Source: Sinorhizobium sp. A49 (GTDB lineage: Bacteria > Pseudomonadota > Alphaproteobacteria > Rhizobiales > Rhizobiaceae). From it: a stretch of 64,000 nucleotides of DNA. The position numbers and the translations under genes were made by a program. This document shows, one piece after another, positions 17,230-24,932 of this stretch. The stretch lies in NCBI RefSeq assembly GCF_002002725.1, contig NZ_MUNW01000050.1:1-64000 (forward strand), read 5' to 3'. Each line of letters begins with the position of its first letter. Position 1 is the stretch's first letter. Below the pieces are notes generated by a model, which was given only the letters and a program-made list of their open reading frames with translations, did no database searches and was not told the DNA's origin.

Positions 17230-17508
17230 TCAAGGCGATAGCACCACGCCCATCGCAAGCTTTGCCAAGGCCAGCAGGACAAGGAGTGCCGGCCAGGCAA
17301 AGAGGCCGAACCGCAGGCCGGCCGGCGCCTGACGCAGGCCCATGAAATCGAGGGCAACCAGGCGGCATTTGACGACCGCCAGCGCCAGCAATGCCACGAT
17401 CACGACAGCCGTGCCGCCCCAGAGTGTCATGATGATCATGCCCGAAAGCACGATCGCGATCAGCAGTGCCCAAATGTTGCGAAGTCGGCGCGCATCGTGA
17501 TGGGTCAT
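17230..17508 (-). CDS. norF: NorF, small membrane protein related to cytochrome oxidase subunit IV
   Basis: This 92-residue protein has three hydrophobic segments (IWALLIAIVLSGMIIMTLW; AVVIVALLALAVVKCRLV; GLFAWPALLVLLALAKLAMG), a size and layout typical of NorF or COX4-type small subunits. It starts at 17508, five bases after norE ends, and is clearly translated with it. NorF and NorE are not part of purified NorCB but improve NO reductase function in Rhodobacter and Paracoccus. In-frame sequence upstream of the chosen start is antisense to norE coding and was left out. Confidence 0.82.
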   Translation of the reverse strand: MTHHDARRLRNIWALLIAIVLSGMIIMTLWGGTAVVIVALLALAVVKCRLVALDFMGLRQAPAGLRFGLFAWPALLVLLALAKLAMGVVLSP

Positions 17509-17513
17509 GGCGA

Positions 17514-18071
17514 TCACACGAGATAGATGATCGGAAACATCACGATCCAGACAAGGTCGATAACATGCCAAAGCGTGGTGATCAGCGTGATGTTGCCTGG
17601 GCTCGGACGCCAGGCGACCAACAGCAGGATGCCACTGCCGAAGGCGACGTGCAGCAGGTGGAAGCCGGTGATGAGGAAATAAAGCTCGAAGAAGGCGCCG
17701 AACTGCGGCGACCCGGCGACATCGAATTCGGTCGAGTATTCGAAAAACTTGATGGCGACGAAGGCGAGGCCGAAGAGCGCGGCCAGACCGAGCGCACGCC
17801 GGCGCGTGGCCATCGAAGCGACCGGACGCGTGGCCAAAGCCGCCTGCCAGCCGCTGGTCAGGAGAACGAGCGTATTGATGCCCGCAAGCAGCGGATTGAG
17901 ATGCGAACGGGCTGCGGCAAAGGCGTCCGCCTGGATGAACCCGACCACGAGAAAACCGACGAGCAGAATGCCGAAGGCGGCGAGCTCGCTCCACACGAGG
18001 ACCCAGAGCAGCAGGTCGTCGGCGGATGCATGCTCATCTGCTTCGCCCACAGGAAGGACCCGTCCGTCCAT
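17514..18071 (-). CDS. norE: NorE, cytochrome oxidase subunit III-like protein
   Basis: This 185-residue polytopic protein has five hydrophobic segments and the subunit III hallmarks WSELAAFGILLVGF, FVAIKFFEYSTEF, FELYFLITGFHLLHV and LWHVIDLVWIVMFPIIYLV. NorE is an accessory of NO reductase. It is the first gene of norEF and precedes norC. A TTG-N8-CAA palindrome lies about 63 bases upstream of its start, between it and the divergent small gene. Confidence 0.94.
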   Translation of the reverse strand: MDGRVLPVGEADEHASADDLLLWVLVWSELAAFGILLVGFLVVGFIQADAFAAARSHLNPLLAGINTLVLLTSGWQAALATRPVASMATRRRALGLAALFGLAFVAIKFFEYSTEFDVAGSPQFGAFFELYFLITGFHLLHVAFGSGILLLVAWRPSPGNITLITTLWHVIDLVWIVMFPIIYLV

Positions 18072-18127
18072 GCGTCAACTCCTTTGCCGGAACGACGGTC
18101 AGCTAGGCAGGTAGGCACTTTCTGTCT

Positions 18128-18141
18128 TTGCGATTGCGCAA
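18128..18141. promoter_or_regulatory. NnrR/FNR-type box between norE and the divergent small gene
   Basis: TTGCGATTGCGCAA fits TTG-N8-CAA. Its centre is about 63 bases from the norE start codon and 59 bases from the divergent ATG at 18194, so it could serve both. Confidence 0.7.
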
Positions 18142-18193
18142 AGAGGCGGGGCAACCGGACTGATAGCTGCAGGGTCATTCCAGGAGTTTTCCG

Positions 18194-18355
18194 ATGACAG
18201 ATGCACAAATCGGCCTTTCCGTCGCAACCCCGATTATCGTCGGGTTCGCCATTCTTCTCTACCGCATGGGGGTCCTGCAGCGTGCGGCCACGCTCTCGGC
18301 TGTCCTGTTCTCCATCGCGATCGCCGTCGTGCTGTTTGTCGACCCCTCGCAATAG
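18194..18355 (+). CDS. Small membrane protein of the nor/nnr region (53 residues)
   Basis: An ATG preceded by CCAGGAG opens a 53-residue reading frame beginning MTDAQIGLSVATP and ending FVDPSQ. It has two hydrophobic segments (residues about 12-24 and 31-49), so a two-helix membrane protein is likely. It lies divergent from norE and shares its NnrR box. It sits ahead of the hemerythrin-like gene and nnrU. I do not know a function. A good ribosome binding site, the membrane profile and the position support it as real. Confidence 0.65.
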   Translation: MTDAQIGLSVATPIIVGFAILLYRMGVLQRAATLSAVLFSIAIAVVLFVDPSQ

Positions 18356-18402
18356 CGGCGCCACGGCGCGGATGCGTCGTTACCAAGCGGTCGTCTTCCA
18401 TT

Positions 18403-18416
18403 TTGCGAAATGTCAA
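18403..18416. promoter_or_regulatory. NnrR/FNR-type box for the hemerythrin-like gene and nnrU
   Basis: TTGCGAAATGTCAA fits TTG-N8-CAA and is centred about 72 bases upstream of the ATG at 18481. Confidence 0.6.
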
Positions 18417-18480
18417 AGATCGCCCTACCGATTGCGCCTAGACGGTTGAGGGATGAAAAATCTCACTCACGGAGCTGCCG

Positions 18481-18897
18481 ATGTCTGGAGAAGATGCCTT
18501 GGAAGAAGGCTATCAGCGCCTTCTCGAACTGTGCGACCGCCTCGAGGCGATTGCCGATTCCCTGCCGCGCCACATCGATCCGGCCGGTTGCCGCGAGGTT
18601 GCGGACAGACTGCCTTCGACACTCATGGCCGTGCACAGGCTGGAGGATGAGATCCTGTTTCCAGCCATTTTGGCAGCACGATGCCCCGACGACGGCCAGC
18701 TCCTGATCGATCGCTTGCGCGACGAACATCGGCATGACGGGGGCTCGGCCGAGCACGTTGCCCGCGTTCTCAATGAACTGCTTCACGGTCGCACTCCGCA
18801 CAGCTGGGAGACGATCGGCTACATGCTGCGCGCCTTTTTCGAAACCGTCCGACGCCATGTTGCGACCGAACGGTTGCTTCTTTCGGACAGGATTTGA
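18481..18897 (+). CDS. Hemerythrin-like (HHE-domain) protein
   Basis: This 138-residue mainly helical protein has the histidine/glutamate pattern of HHE cation-binding proteins: MAVHRLEDEILFPAI, LRDEHRHDGGSAEH and FFETVRRHVATERLLL. Such residues can hold a di-iron centre that binds oxygen or NO. It lies 9 bases before nnrU and behind its own NnrR-type box, so it is probably part of the NO response. Oxygen or NO sensing, or iron-cluster repair, are possible roles; none can be proved from the sequence. Confidence 0.82.
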   Translation: MSGEDALEEGYQRLLELCDRLEAIADSLPRHIDPAGCREVADRLPSTLMAVHRLEDEILFPAILAARCPDDGQLLIDRLRDEHRHDGGSAEHVARVLNELLHGRTPHSWETIGYMLRAFFETVRRHVATERLLLSDRI

Positions 18898-18906
18898 GAC
18901 CGGTCT

Positions 18907-19599
18907 ATGTATCATTTTCTCGCGGCATTTGCAGTTTTCCTTGCCCTTCATATGGTCCCGGCCTGGCCGACGCTGCGTCAGCGGCTGATCACGATGCTAG
19001 GGCGGCGCGCCTATTTCGGCCTCTACTCGCTGCTGTCGATCGTCGCGCTGATCTGGGTTTTCCAGGCAGCGCTTGCGCTCGATTTCATTCCGCTCTGGGA
19101 GCCGGCCCCGTGGCAGGCCTGGACGACATTCATCCTTGCGCCATCAGGCGTCTTCCTCGTTCTCGCCGGCCTGTTCAGCGAAAATCCGCTGTCGATCTCC
19201 ATTTTTCAGGGCAACGCGCGGAAGGGGGCGATCGTCAGCGTGACCCGCCATCCGGTGCTCTGGGGCTTCCTGTTTTGGGCCGTCGGCCATGTCGTCGCCA
19301 ATGGCGACCTGCGTTCCCTGGTGCTTTTCGGCGGCTTCGCACTGTTTGCACTCGGTGGGTTCTTCATGGTGGAAAAACGGGCACGGCGTCGCCTTGGAGA
19401 CACCTGGTCGATTGCCCGACAAGGCACCTCGATTATTCCCCTCGCCGCGATGTTGAAAGGTCAGGCGCACCTGCGCCTCGATCCCGTGATGATCCTTTCG
19501 GCCTTCGCCACCGCTGCGATTACCTTCTGGCTGCTGGCCGGCGGCCACTACGCGATGTTCGGTGCAGATCCGTTGTTGCAGGCATTGCCTTTCGGTTGA
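18907..19599 (+). CDS. nnrU: NnrU-family membrane protein
   Basis: This 230-residue protein has about six transmembrane segments. Family features include an N-terminal FLALHMVPAWPTLRQRL, RRAYFGLYSLLSIVALIWVF, and the SVTRHPVLWGFLFWAVGHVVANGD motif shared with isoprenylcysteine-methyltransferase-like membrane proteins. NnrU is needed for normal nitrite and NO reduction in Rhodobacter, but its activity is unknown. It begins 9 bases after the hemerythrin-like gene. Its last 52 bases overlap the convergent ubiX gene. Confidence 0.93.
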   Translation: MYHFLAAFAVFLALHMVPAWPTLRQRLITMLGRRAYFGLYSLLSIVALIWVFQAALALDFIPLWEPAPWQAWTTFILAPSGVFLVLAGLFSENPLSISIFQGNARKGAIVSVTRHPVLWGFLFWAVGHVVANGDLRSLVLFGGFALFALGGFFMVEKRARRRLGDTWSIARQGTSIIPLAAMLKGQAHLRLDPVMILSAFATAAITFWLLAGGHYAMFGADPLLQALPFG

Positions 19600-20174
19600 C
19601 CCTCTCCCTGCCAGGCGACCGCAAGCGGCGCGATCGGCAAAGCCAGAAGATCAATCGCTCTCGCGGCGAGATGATCGACGATCGCTTCGACGCTCTCCGG
19701 CCTGTGATAGAAGGCCGGGACCGGCGGCATGACGATCGCACCCATCTCCGTCACCGCGCACATGTTGCGCAGGTGCCCGAGATGGAGCGGCGTCTCGCGC
19801 GCCATCAGCACCAGGCGCCGGCGCTCCTTCAGGTGAACGTCCGCGGCGCGAACGATGAGATTGTCGGCAAGCCCACCGGCGATCGCCGCGAGCGTACGCA
19901 TCGAACAGGGCGCGACAATCATGGCGGCAGTCGGAAACGACCCACTTGCGATTGCAGCGCCGATATCGTCATGCTCGTAGGTCCGGTCCGCGGTCTCCAG
20001 CAGCCGCAGCAGCGCATGTGCGCCAACCTCATGAGCAAGTGTGCGACAGGCGGACGGCGACACCACCAAATGGGTCTCCACCTCTTCGAGCCGTGCGAGC
20101 CGCTCGGCAATACGCAGCGGAATGGCGGCACCCGACGCACCGGTGATACCGACGACAACGCGATGCCTGCTCAT
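19548..20174 (-). CDS. ubiX: UbiX, flavin prenyltransferase
   Basis: This 208-residue enzyme prenylates FMN to make the cofactor that UbiD needs. Visible features are VVVGITGASGAAIPLRIAERL, the CSMRTLAAIAGGLADNLIVRAADVHLKERRRLVLMARETPL block, and MPPVPAFYHRP. It overlaps ubiD by ATGA and so is translationally coupled to it. Its 3' end overlaps nnrU by 52 bases on the other strand. A C-terminal tail of about 20 residues is longer than usual. Confidence 0.95.
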   Translation of the reverse strand: MSRHRVVVGITGASGAAIPLRIAERLARLEEVETHLVVSPSACRTLAHEVGAHALLRLLETADRTYEHDDIGAAIASGSFPTAAMIVAPCSMRTLAAIAGGLADNLIVRAADVHLKERRRLVLMARETPLHLGHLRNMCAVTEMGAIVMPPVPAFYHRPESVEAIVDHLAARAIDLLALPIAPLAVAWQGEGQPKGNACNNGSAPNIA

Positions 20175-21682
20175 GATGCTTTCCTTTCAAGCCCGAGTTC
20201 GGCCCAGATGGCGTCGACCTGGCTGATGACATCGGGCGTCATGTCGAGCACCCGCCCCCATTCGCGATCGGTCTCCGAACCGATCTTCGTCGTTGCATCC
20301 AGCCCGAGCTTGCCGCCGAGGCCGGAGCGTGGTGACGCGAAATCGAGATAGTCGATCGGCGTGTCGGCAATGATGGTGACATCCCGGCTGGCATCGAAGC
20401 GTGTCGCCAGTGCCCACATCACATCGGGCCAGTGACGGACATTGATATCCGGGTCGACGGCGATGATCAGCTTGGTGTAGCTGAACTGCGGCAGCATCGA
20501 CCAGAGCCCCATCATCAGGCGTTTCGCCTGTCCGGGGTAACGCTTGTCGATCGCGACCACCATGGCGCGGTAGGAACAGGCTTCCGGCGGCAGCCAGAGA
20601 TCGGTGATCTCCGGGAACTGTTTTCTGGCAAGAGGAACGAACAGCGTGTTCATCGCCTCACCCAACCGCGAGGGCTCATCCGGCGGGCGGCCGGTGTAGG
20701 TGGAGAGATAGTAGGGTTTGCGGCGGGTGGTTACGGCGGAAAGCGTCATGACCGGAAACGGCTCGACCGAATTGTAGTAGCCCGTGTGGTCGCCATAAGG
20801 TCCCTCGTCGGCAGTCTCGGTTGCCGATACCGTTCCTTCCAGCACGATCTCGGCATGCGCCGGAACGGCCAGCGGCACCGACGTCGCGGCCACGAGTTGC
20901 GTTCGGCTTCGACGTAGCAGCCCAGCGAAGTTGAGTTCGCTCATCCCCTCCGGCAGCGGCATGACCGAGGCAAGAATCGTTGCGGGATCGGCGCCGATCG
21001 CCACGGCAACCGGCATGTCGCGCCCCTGGCGCTGCCACAGCCGGTGGTGTCGCGCGCCGCCGCGATGGGCAAGCCAACGCAAGATGACTCGGTTCCGGCC
21101 AAGCACCTGCATGCGATAGATGCCGACATTGACATCGAGCGGGTCGTCGGGCGCACGTGTGATGACCAGCGGCCAGGTAATCAGCGGCGCCGGTTCGCCC
21201 GGCCAACACCATTGGATCGGCAAGCGGCCAAGATCGATATCCGCGCCGCGCCAGACGATGTCCTGGCACGGTGCGGACGGCACGTGCTTTGGCCGCATGA
21301 AGAGTGCCGAGCGCAACAGCGGCAACCGGTCCCAGGCATCGCGTAGCGACCCCGGCGCTCGTGGATCGCGCAGTGCTGCCAGTTCATCGGCATGTGCGCA
21401 CAGACCGCCCTCCTTGAGGCCGAAACCGCGCTCGATCCGGCGTTCGGTGCCGAAGAGATTGGCCAAGAGCGGGATGTCATGGACACGCCCGGAGGCATCG
21501 ACCGGCCGCTCGAAGAGCAAGGCCGGGCCGTGATCGGCCAGAACGCGTCGGTGGATCTCCGTCACCTCGTGCACCAGGGATACGGGACGGGAGATACGCT
21601 TCAGCTCCCCTTCACGCTCCAGCGCACCGGCAAAATCCTGAAGCGAGACGAAACCCTTGGCTGGACGGAAGCGCTTGTTCAT
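20171..21682 (-). CDS. ubiD: UbiD, 3-octaprenyl-4-hydroxybenzoate decarboxylase
   Basis: This 503-residue prenylated-FMN-dependent enzyme removes the carboxyl group from the polyprenyl-hydroxybenzoate intermediate of ubiquinone synthesis. Family segments include GDMPVAVAIGADPATILAS, DEGPYGDHTGYYNSVEPFPVM and QFSYTKLIIAVDPDINVRHWPDVMWAL. The start MNKRFRPAKGFVSLQDF at 21682 fits the family; an ATG at 21730 adds 16 unlike residues and runs over the TTG-N8-CAA box. It is divergent from ubiT-ubiU-ubiV. Confidence 0.94.
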   Translation of the reverse strand: MNKRFRPAKGFVSLQDFAGALEREGELKRISRPVSLVHEVTEIHRRVLADHGPALLFERPVDASGRVHDIPLLANLFGTERRIERGFGLKEGGLCAHADELAALRDPRAPGSLRDAWDRLPLLRSALFMRPKHVPSAPCQDIVWRGADIDLGRLPIQWCWPGEPAPLITWPLVITRAPDDPLDVNVGIYRMQVLGRNRVILRWLAHRGGARHHRLWQRQGRDMPVAVAIGADPATILASVMPLPEGMSELNFAGLLRRSRTQLVAATSVPLAVPAHAEIVLEGTVSATETADEGPYGDHTGYYNSVEPFPVMTLSAVTTRRKPYYLSTYTGRPPDEPSRLGEAMNTLFVPLARKQFPEITDLWLPPEACSYRAMVVAIDKRYPGQAKRLMMGLWSMLPQFSYTKLIIAVDPDINVRHWPDVMWALATRFDASRDVTIIADTPIDYLDFASPRSGLGGKLGLDATTKIGSETDREWGRVLDMTPDVISQVDAIWAELGLERKAS

Positions 21683-21716
21683 GTCGCCTCTTACGGGCTG
21701 CAAATGCCCGCTGTCT

Positions 21717-21730
21717 TTGACGTGGGACAA
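21717..21730. promoter_or_regulatory. FNR/NnrR-type box between ubiD and ubiT
   Basis: TTGACGTGGGACAA fits TTG-N8-CAA. It lies about 41 bases from the ubiD start and 71 bases from the ubiT start, and could link both ubiquinone operons to low oxygen or NO. Confidence 0.5.
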
Positions 21731-21794
21731 ACAGCAGCAGCGCCACGCCGACTAGCATGCGGCCATTCTTTGCTCCGTTTCATGCAGGCAGCCC

Positions 21795-22301
21795 ATGACC
21801 CTACCCTTTGCGATGACCGCGCCGTTGCGGATCGCGCCACTCCCCCTCATTGAGCACGCCACGCGGCTCGTCTTTGCCCAGGTCATACAGCAGCACCCGG
21901 ATCTCTTCGACCGGCTTGGGGAGCACGCCGACAAACGCTATGCCTTCGTGCCTACGGACCTTCCATTGGGCTTTCTGATAGAGCCGTCGGTTCGACGCAT
22001 CTCCGTTCACCGCAAGCCGCACCTGCCGTCCGCTGACGCCTGCATGGCCGGCACATTCGTGCTGCTCCTGGCACTGCTCGAGGGTCAGATCGACGGCGAT
22101 GCCGTGTTCTTCTCCAGAAGCCTGACGATAACGGGCGACATGGAAGCGATGCTGGCACTGCGCAACGCGCTCGATGACTGCAACATCGATCTGCCGGCGG
22201 ATATTGCCCGCATGAGCGGGCCGTTCGCGCCCCTGGTTCGGCGCGCAGCCACCGAAATCAGAACACGCGCATTGTCGGGGGAGGCAGCGAGATGGAACTG
22301 A
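21795..22301 (+). CDS. ubiT: UbiT, SCP2-domain accessory protein for anaerobic ubiquinone synthesis
   Basis: This 168-residue protein has an SCP2 sterol-carrier domain (about 45-140) with DLPLGFLIEPSVRRISVHR and LEGQIDGDAVFFSRSLTITGDMEAMLALRNALDD. UbiT binds the lipid intermediate while UbiU-UbiV hydroxylate it. The next gene begins 10 bases inside its 3' end, so the two are translationally coupled. The ATG at 21795 is the first; a second at 21813 is possible. Location beside ubiU and ubiV makes the identification secure. Confidence 0.92.
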   Translation: MTLPFAMTAPLRIAPLPLIEHATRLVFAQVIQQHPDLFDRLGEHADKRYAFVPTDLPLGFLIEPSVRRISVHRKPHLPSADACMAGTFVLLLALLEGQIDGDAVFFSRSLTITGDMEAMLALRNALDDCNIDLPADIARMSGPFAPLVRRAATEIRTRALSGEAARWN

Positions 22302-23269
22302 TCTGTCCCGCAGGCACGCCGGCCGCCTTTCGCGAGGCCGTGGATGCTGGTGCCGATGCCGTCTATTGCGGCTTTCGCGACGAGACCAATGCCCGCAATT
22401 TTCCCGGCCTGAACTTTTCCCGCGAGGAGCTGAAGACGGCGATTGCCTATGCCCGCCGGCACAAGGTGATGACCTTCGTCGCCATTAACACCTTCATGCG
22501 GGCGGGCCAGGAAAAGCTCTGGCATGACGCCGTCGATGATGCCGTGCGCCTTGGCGCCGATGCCGTGATCCTCGCCGACTTCGGGTTGATGGCCTATACC
22601 GCCGAGCGCCATCCGCAGCAACGCTTGCATGTTTCGGTGCAAGCCTCAGCCTCCAACGCCGATGCGGTTAAATTCCTGGTCGAAACCTTCGGTGCAAAGC
22701 GCGTCGTGCTTCCGCGCATCCTCACCATTCCCGATATCGCCCGCCTTGCCCGCCAGATCAGTTGCGAAATCGAAGTCTTCGTTTTCGGCGGGCTTTGCGT
22801 GATGGCCGAGGGGCGCTGCTCGCTGTCATCCTACGCCACCGGAAAATCCCCCAACATGAACGGCGTCTGCTCGCCGGCAAGCCACGTGCGCTACCGCGAG
22901 GATGGCAGCGAACTGGTGTCGGAACTGGGCGACTACACGATCAACCGCTTTCCGGCCGGCGAAGCTGCCGGTTACCCCACTCTCTGCAAGGGCCGCTTCG
23001 ATATTGCCGAGGAGCGAGGGTATGCCTTCGAGGATCCGGTTTCGCTTGATGTCATGGACCATATTGATGCCCTGCGCGAAGCCGGCGTCGGAGCGTTGAA
23101 GATCGAGGGACGCCAGCGCGGCAAGGCCTATGTCGCCGAGGTCGTTTCCGTCATGCGCCGTGCCGTCTCTGCCGATGCGAGCGAGAGGCCCGCCTTGCTG
23201 TCGCGCCTCAGGCGGCTCAGCGAAGGACAGAAGACGACGTCGGGCGCCTATGAAAAGCGGTGGAGATAA
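22292..23269 (+). CDS. ubiU: UbiU, U32-family subunit of the O2-independent ubiquinone hydroxylase
   Basis: This 325-residue U32 peptidase-like protein begins MELICPAGTPAAFREAVDAGADAVYCG. It has the four-cysteine cluster pattern expected to bind a [4Fe-4S] cluster: Cys in GGLCVMAEGRCSLSS, NGVCSPA and PTLCKG. In Escherichia coli UbiU and UbiV form a complex that hydroxylates ubiquinone precursors without oxygen, using prephenate. Here it would let the cell make ubiquinone while denitrifying. ubiV starts 4 bases after its stop. Confidence 0.95.
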   Translation: MELICPAGTPAAFREAVDAGADAVYCGFRDETNARNFPGLNFSREELKTAIAYARRHKVMTFVAINTFMRAGQEKLWHDAVDDAVRLGADAVILADFGLMAYTAERHPQQRLHVSVQASASNADAVKFLVETFGAKRVVLPRILTIPDIARLARQISCEIEVFVFGGLCVMAEGRCSLSSYATGKSPNMNGVCSPASHVRYREDGSELVSELGDYTINRFPAGEAAGYPTLCKGRFDIAEERGYAFEDPVSLDVMDHIDALREAGVGALKIEGRQRGKAYVAEVVSVMRRAVSADASERPALLSRLRRLSEGQKTTSGAYEKRWR

Positions 23270-23273
23270 CGAC

Positions 23274-24224
23274 ATGTCTGCAACAACCCACCTCTCGCTC
23301 AGTCTCGGACCCGTGCTCTATCTCTGGGACGGACCCAAGTGGCGCGACTTCTACTTCCGCATCGCCGACGAAGCTCCGATAGAGCATGTCACCCTCGGCG
23401 AGGCGGTCTGCTCCAAGCGCCTGCATTTCATCGAGCCGCATGTCGCCGAGGTGATCGAACGCCTGGAGGCCGCCGGCAAGAAAGTCAGCCTTGCTTCGCT
23501 TGCACTTGTCACCCTGGAGCGCGAGAGCCAACTTGTGCGCGGCCTGGTGCGCGACAGCATCCATCCGATCGAGGCCAATGATCTGTCCGCACTCGGATTG
23601 CTTACCGGCAAACCGCACTCGATCGGCCCTCTGATCAACGTCTATAACGCAGCCACCGCCAGGCTGCTGGCGTCGCGCGGCGCGACCAGCATTTGCCTGC
23701 CACCGGAGTTGCCCATGGCGTCGGTCAGGGAGATCGTGCGTGACGCGCCTGGCGTCGCGTTTGAAATCTTCGGCTTTGGTCGCGTGCCGTTGGCGATCTC
23801 GGCGCGTTGCGCTCACGCCCGCTCCAAGGGCCTGGTGAAAGACAATTGCCAGTTCATCTGCGGCGATGACAGCGATGGCCTCATCGTCGAGACGCTTGAT
23901 CGCCAGCCGTTCCTCGTCCTCAACGGGGTCCAGACCATGTCCCACACTTGCCAAAGCCTGCTGCAGGAACTTGCCCACCTGACTGCCGCCGGCATCAGCC
24001 GGATCCGGCTCTCGCCGCAGGACTGCGACATGGTGGCGGTCGCCCGTATCTACGAAGCCGTTGCCGCCGGACGAACATCTGCGGCCGAAGGCCTCGAGCG
24101 TCTGGTGCTCGCCTATCCCGGCGTGCCGTTGTCAAACGGCTTTCATTATGGCCAGACCGGCGCGTCGTGGATCGCAGCACCCGTGGGCGCAGCGGAGGGA
24201 GGCAAGCAATGGCGAACGAGTTGA
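23274..24224 (+). CDS. ubiV: UbiV, second U32-family subunit of the O2-independent ubiquinone hydroxylase
   Basis: This 316-residue protein opens with LSLSLGPVLYLWDGPKWRDFYFRIADEAP. Cysteines suited to a cluster appear at GEAVCSKRLHF and in the downstream ISARCAHARSKGLVKDNCQFICGDDS segment. It works as partner of UbiU. The ATG at 23274 is chosen from the family's usual N-terminus. The next gene overlaps its end by 16 bases. Confidence 0.94.
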   Translation: MSATTHLSLSLGPVLYLWDGPKWRDFYFRIADEAPIEHVTLGEAVCSKRLHFIEPHVAEVIERLEAAGKKVSLASLALVTLERESQLVRGLVRDSIHPIEANDLSALGLLTGKPHSIGPLINVYNAATARLLASRGATSICLPPELPMASVREIVRDAPGVAFEIFGFGRVPLAISARCAHARSKGLVKDNCQFICGDDSDGLIVETLDRQPFLVLNGVQTMSHTCQSLLQELAHLTAAGISRIRLSPQDCDMVAVARIYEAVAAGRTSAAEGLERLVLAYPGVPLSNGFHYGQTGASWIAAPVGAAEGGKQWRTS

Positions 24225-24607
24225 TTTGCGCCGCCAACGGACCGACTGACGACGCCGACCCCGTTGACATCGTCGCCAATATCCGTCGCCTGATTGTCGG
24301 CGCGACGCTCGATTGCGCCTGCCGGGCGGAAATCGAGCGGTTGCTCCTCCAGTTCGAGAGGTTGACCGCCGGCCGAGACCGGCAGCGCCGGCTGGACCGC
24401 GCCCGGTATCAACGCCGTCGCATCGCCGCCATCGCGGAACTGCTTTGCGAACTCGATGAAGTTGACAGTGCGGAGGCAGATGGCAGTCTGCTGGCCGAAG
24501 CGCAATTGCTGTTCCAGGATATCGCCGAAGCCGCGCGCACCGGCGCTGTTATCCTCGCAGGCGCGATACATGTCCGCCCTAAAACCGGGGCCGACCATGA
24601 CCTGTAA
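24209..24607 (+). CDS. Uncharacterised 132-residue protein coupled to ubiV
   Basis: An ATG with GGAGGGAGG upstream opens inside the last 16 bases of ubiV, so it is almost certainly co-translated with ubiT-ubiU-ubiV. The protein is predicted helical, with DVVAN-like start, a DCACRAEIERLLLQFERL helix carrying two cysteines, a basic stretch (RDRQRRLDRARYQRRR) and a further cysteine in ELLCELDE. No signal peptide or membrane segment is evident. I do not recognise a family. Position suggests an accessory role in the anaerobic ubiquinone pathway, but this is only inferred. Confidence 0.7.
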   Translation: MANELICAANGPTDDADPVDIVANIRRLIVGATLDCACRAEIERLLLQFERLTAGRDRQRRLDRARYQRRRIAAIAELLCELDEVDSAEADGSLLAEAQLLFQDIAEAARTGAVILAGAIHVRPKTGADHDL

Positions 24608-24932
24608 GCGAGTTACCAAGAGCAACCCGTCCGAACTGGACTTGGCGATCGATCCCAGCATCGCAAATGCTCCGCCTCAGTGCTGGCCGGCGGATGGCCG
24701 GCTTCGCCATCGCCGGCTCCCTTCTATGCCCCGCGCCGACCACACCCTTTCATCGTCCGGTAGCGAGCCTGTTCGTTCTCGCCTCGTTGGAACCTGAGCG
24801 GCGGCTGCTGATTTCGATCATCTCATGGTGCCCGTCGCTGCCAGGCCTGACCGGGCACATGACGCATGGGCATAGCAACGGGCCGTCATACGGGGTGCGA
24901 TGACCCACGTGGCGCGGCTCGATCCTCCGCCT
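24608..24932. other. Intergenic region without a convincing gene
   Basis: This 325-base stretch separates the ubi operon from the convergent flavin reductase. A 66-codon frame (24597-24797) starts in an ATGA overlap with the preceding gene but has low-complexity, arginine/serine-rich content. No clear terminator hairpin was found. Confidence 0.5.

Noticed and set aside
24597-24797. 66-codon frame starting in an ATGA overlap at the end of the ubiV-coupled gene
   Set aside because: The start is placed well, but no ribosome binding site beyond the overlap, low-complexity Arg/Ser/Pro content and no hydrophobic or domain signal; noted only in the intergenic entry.
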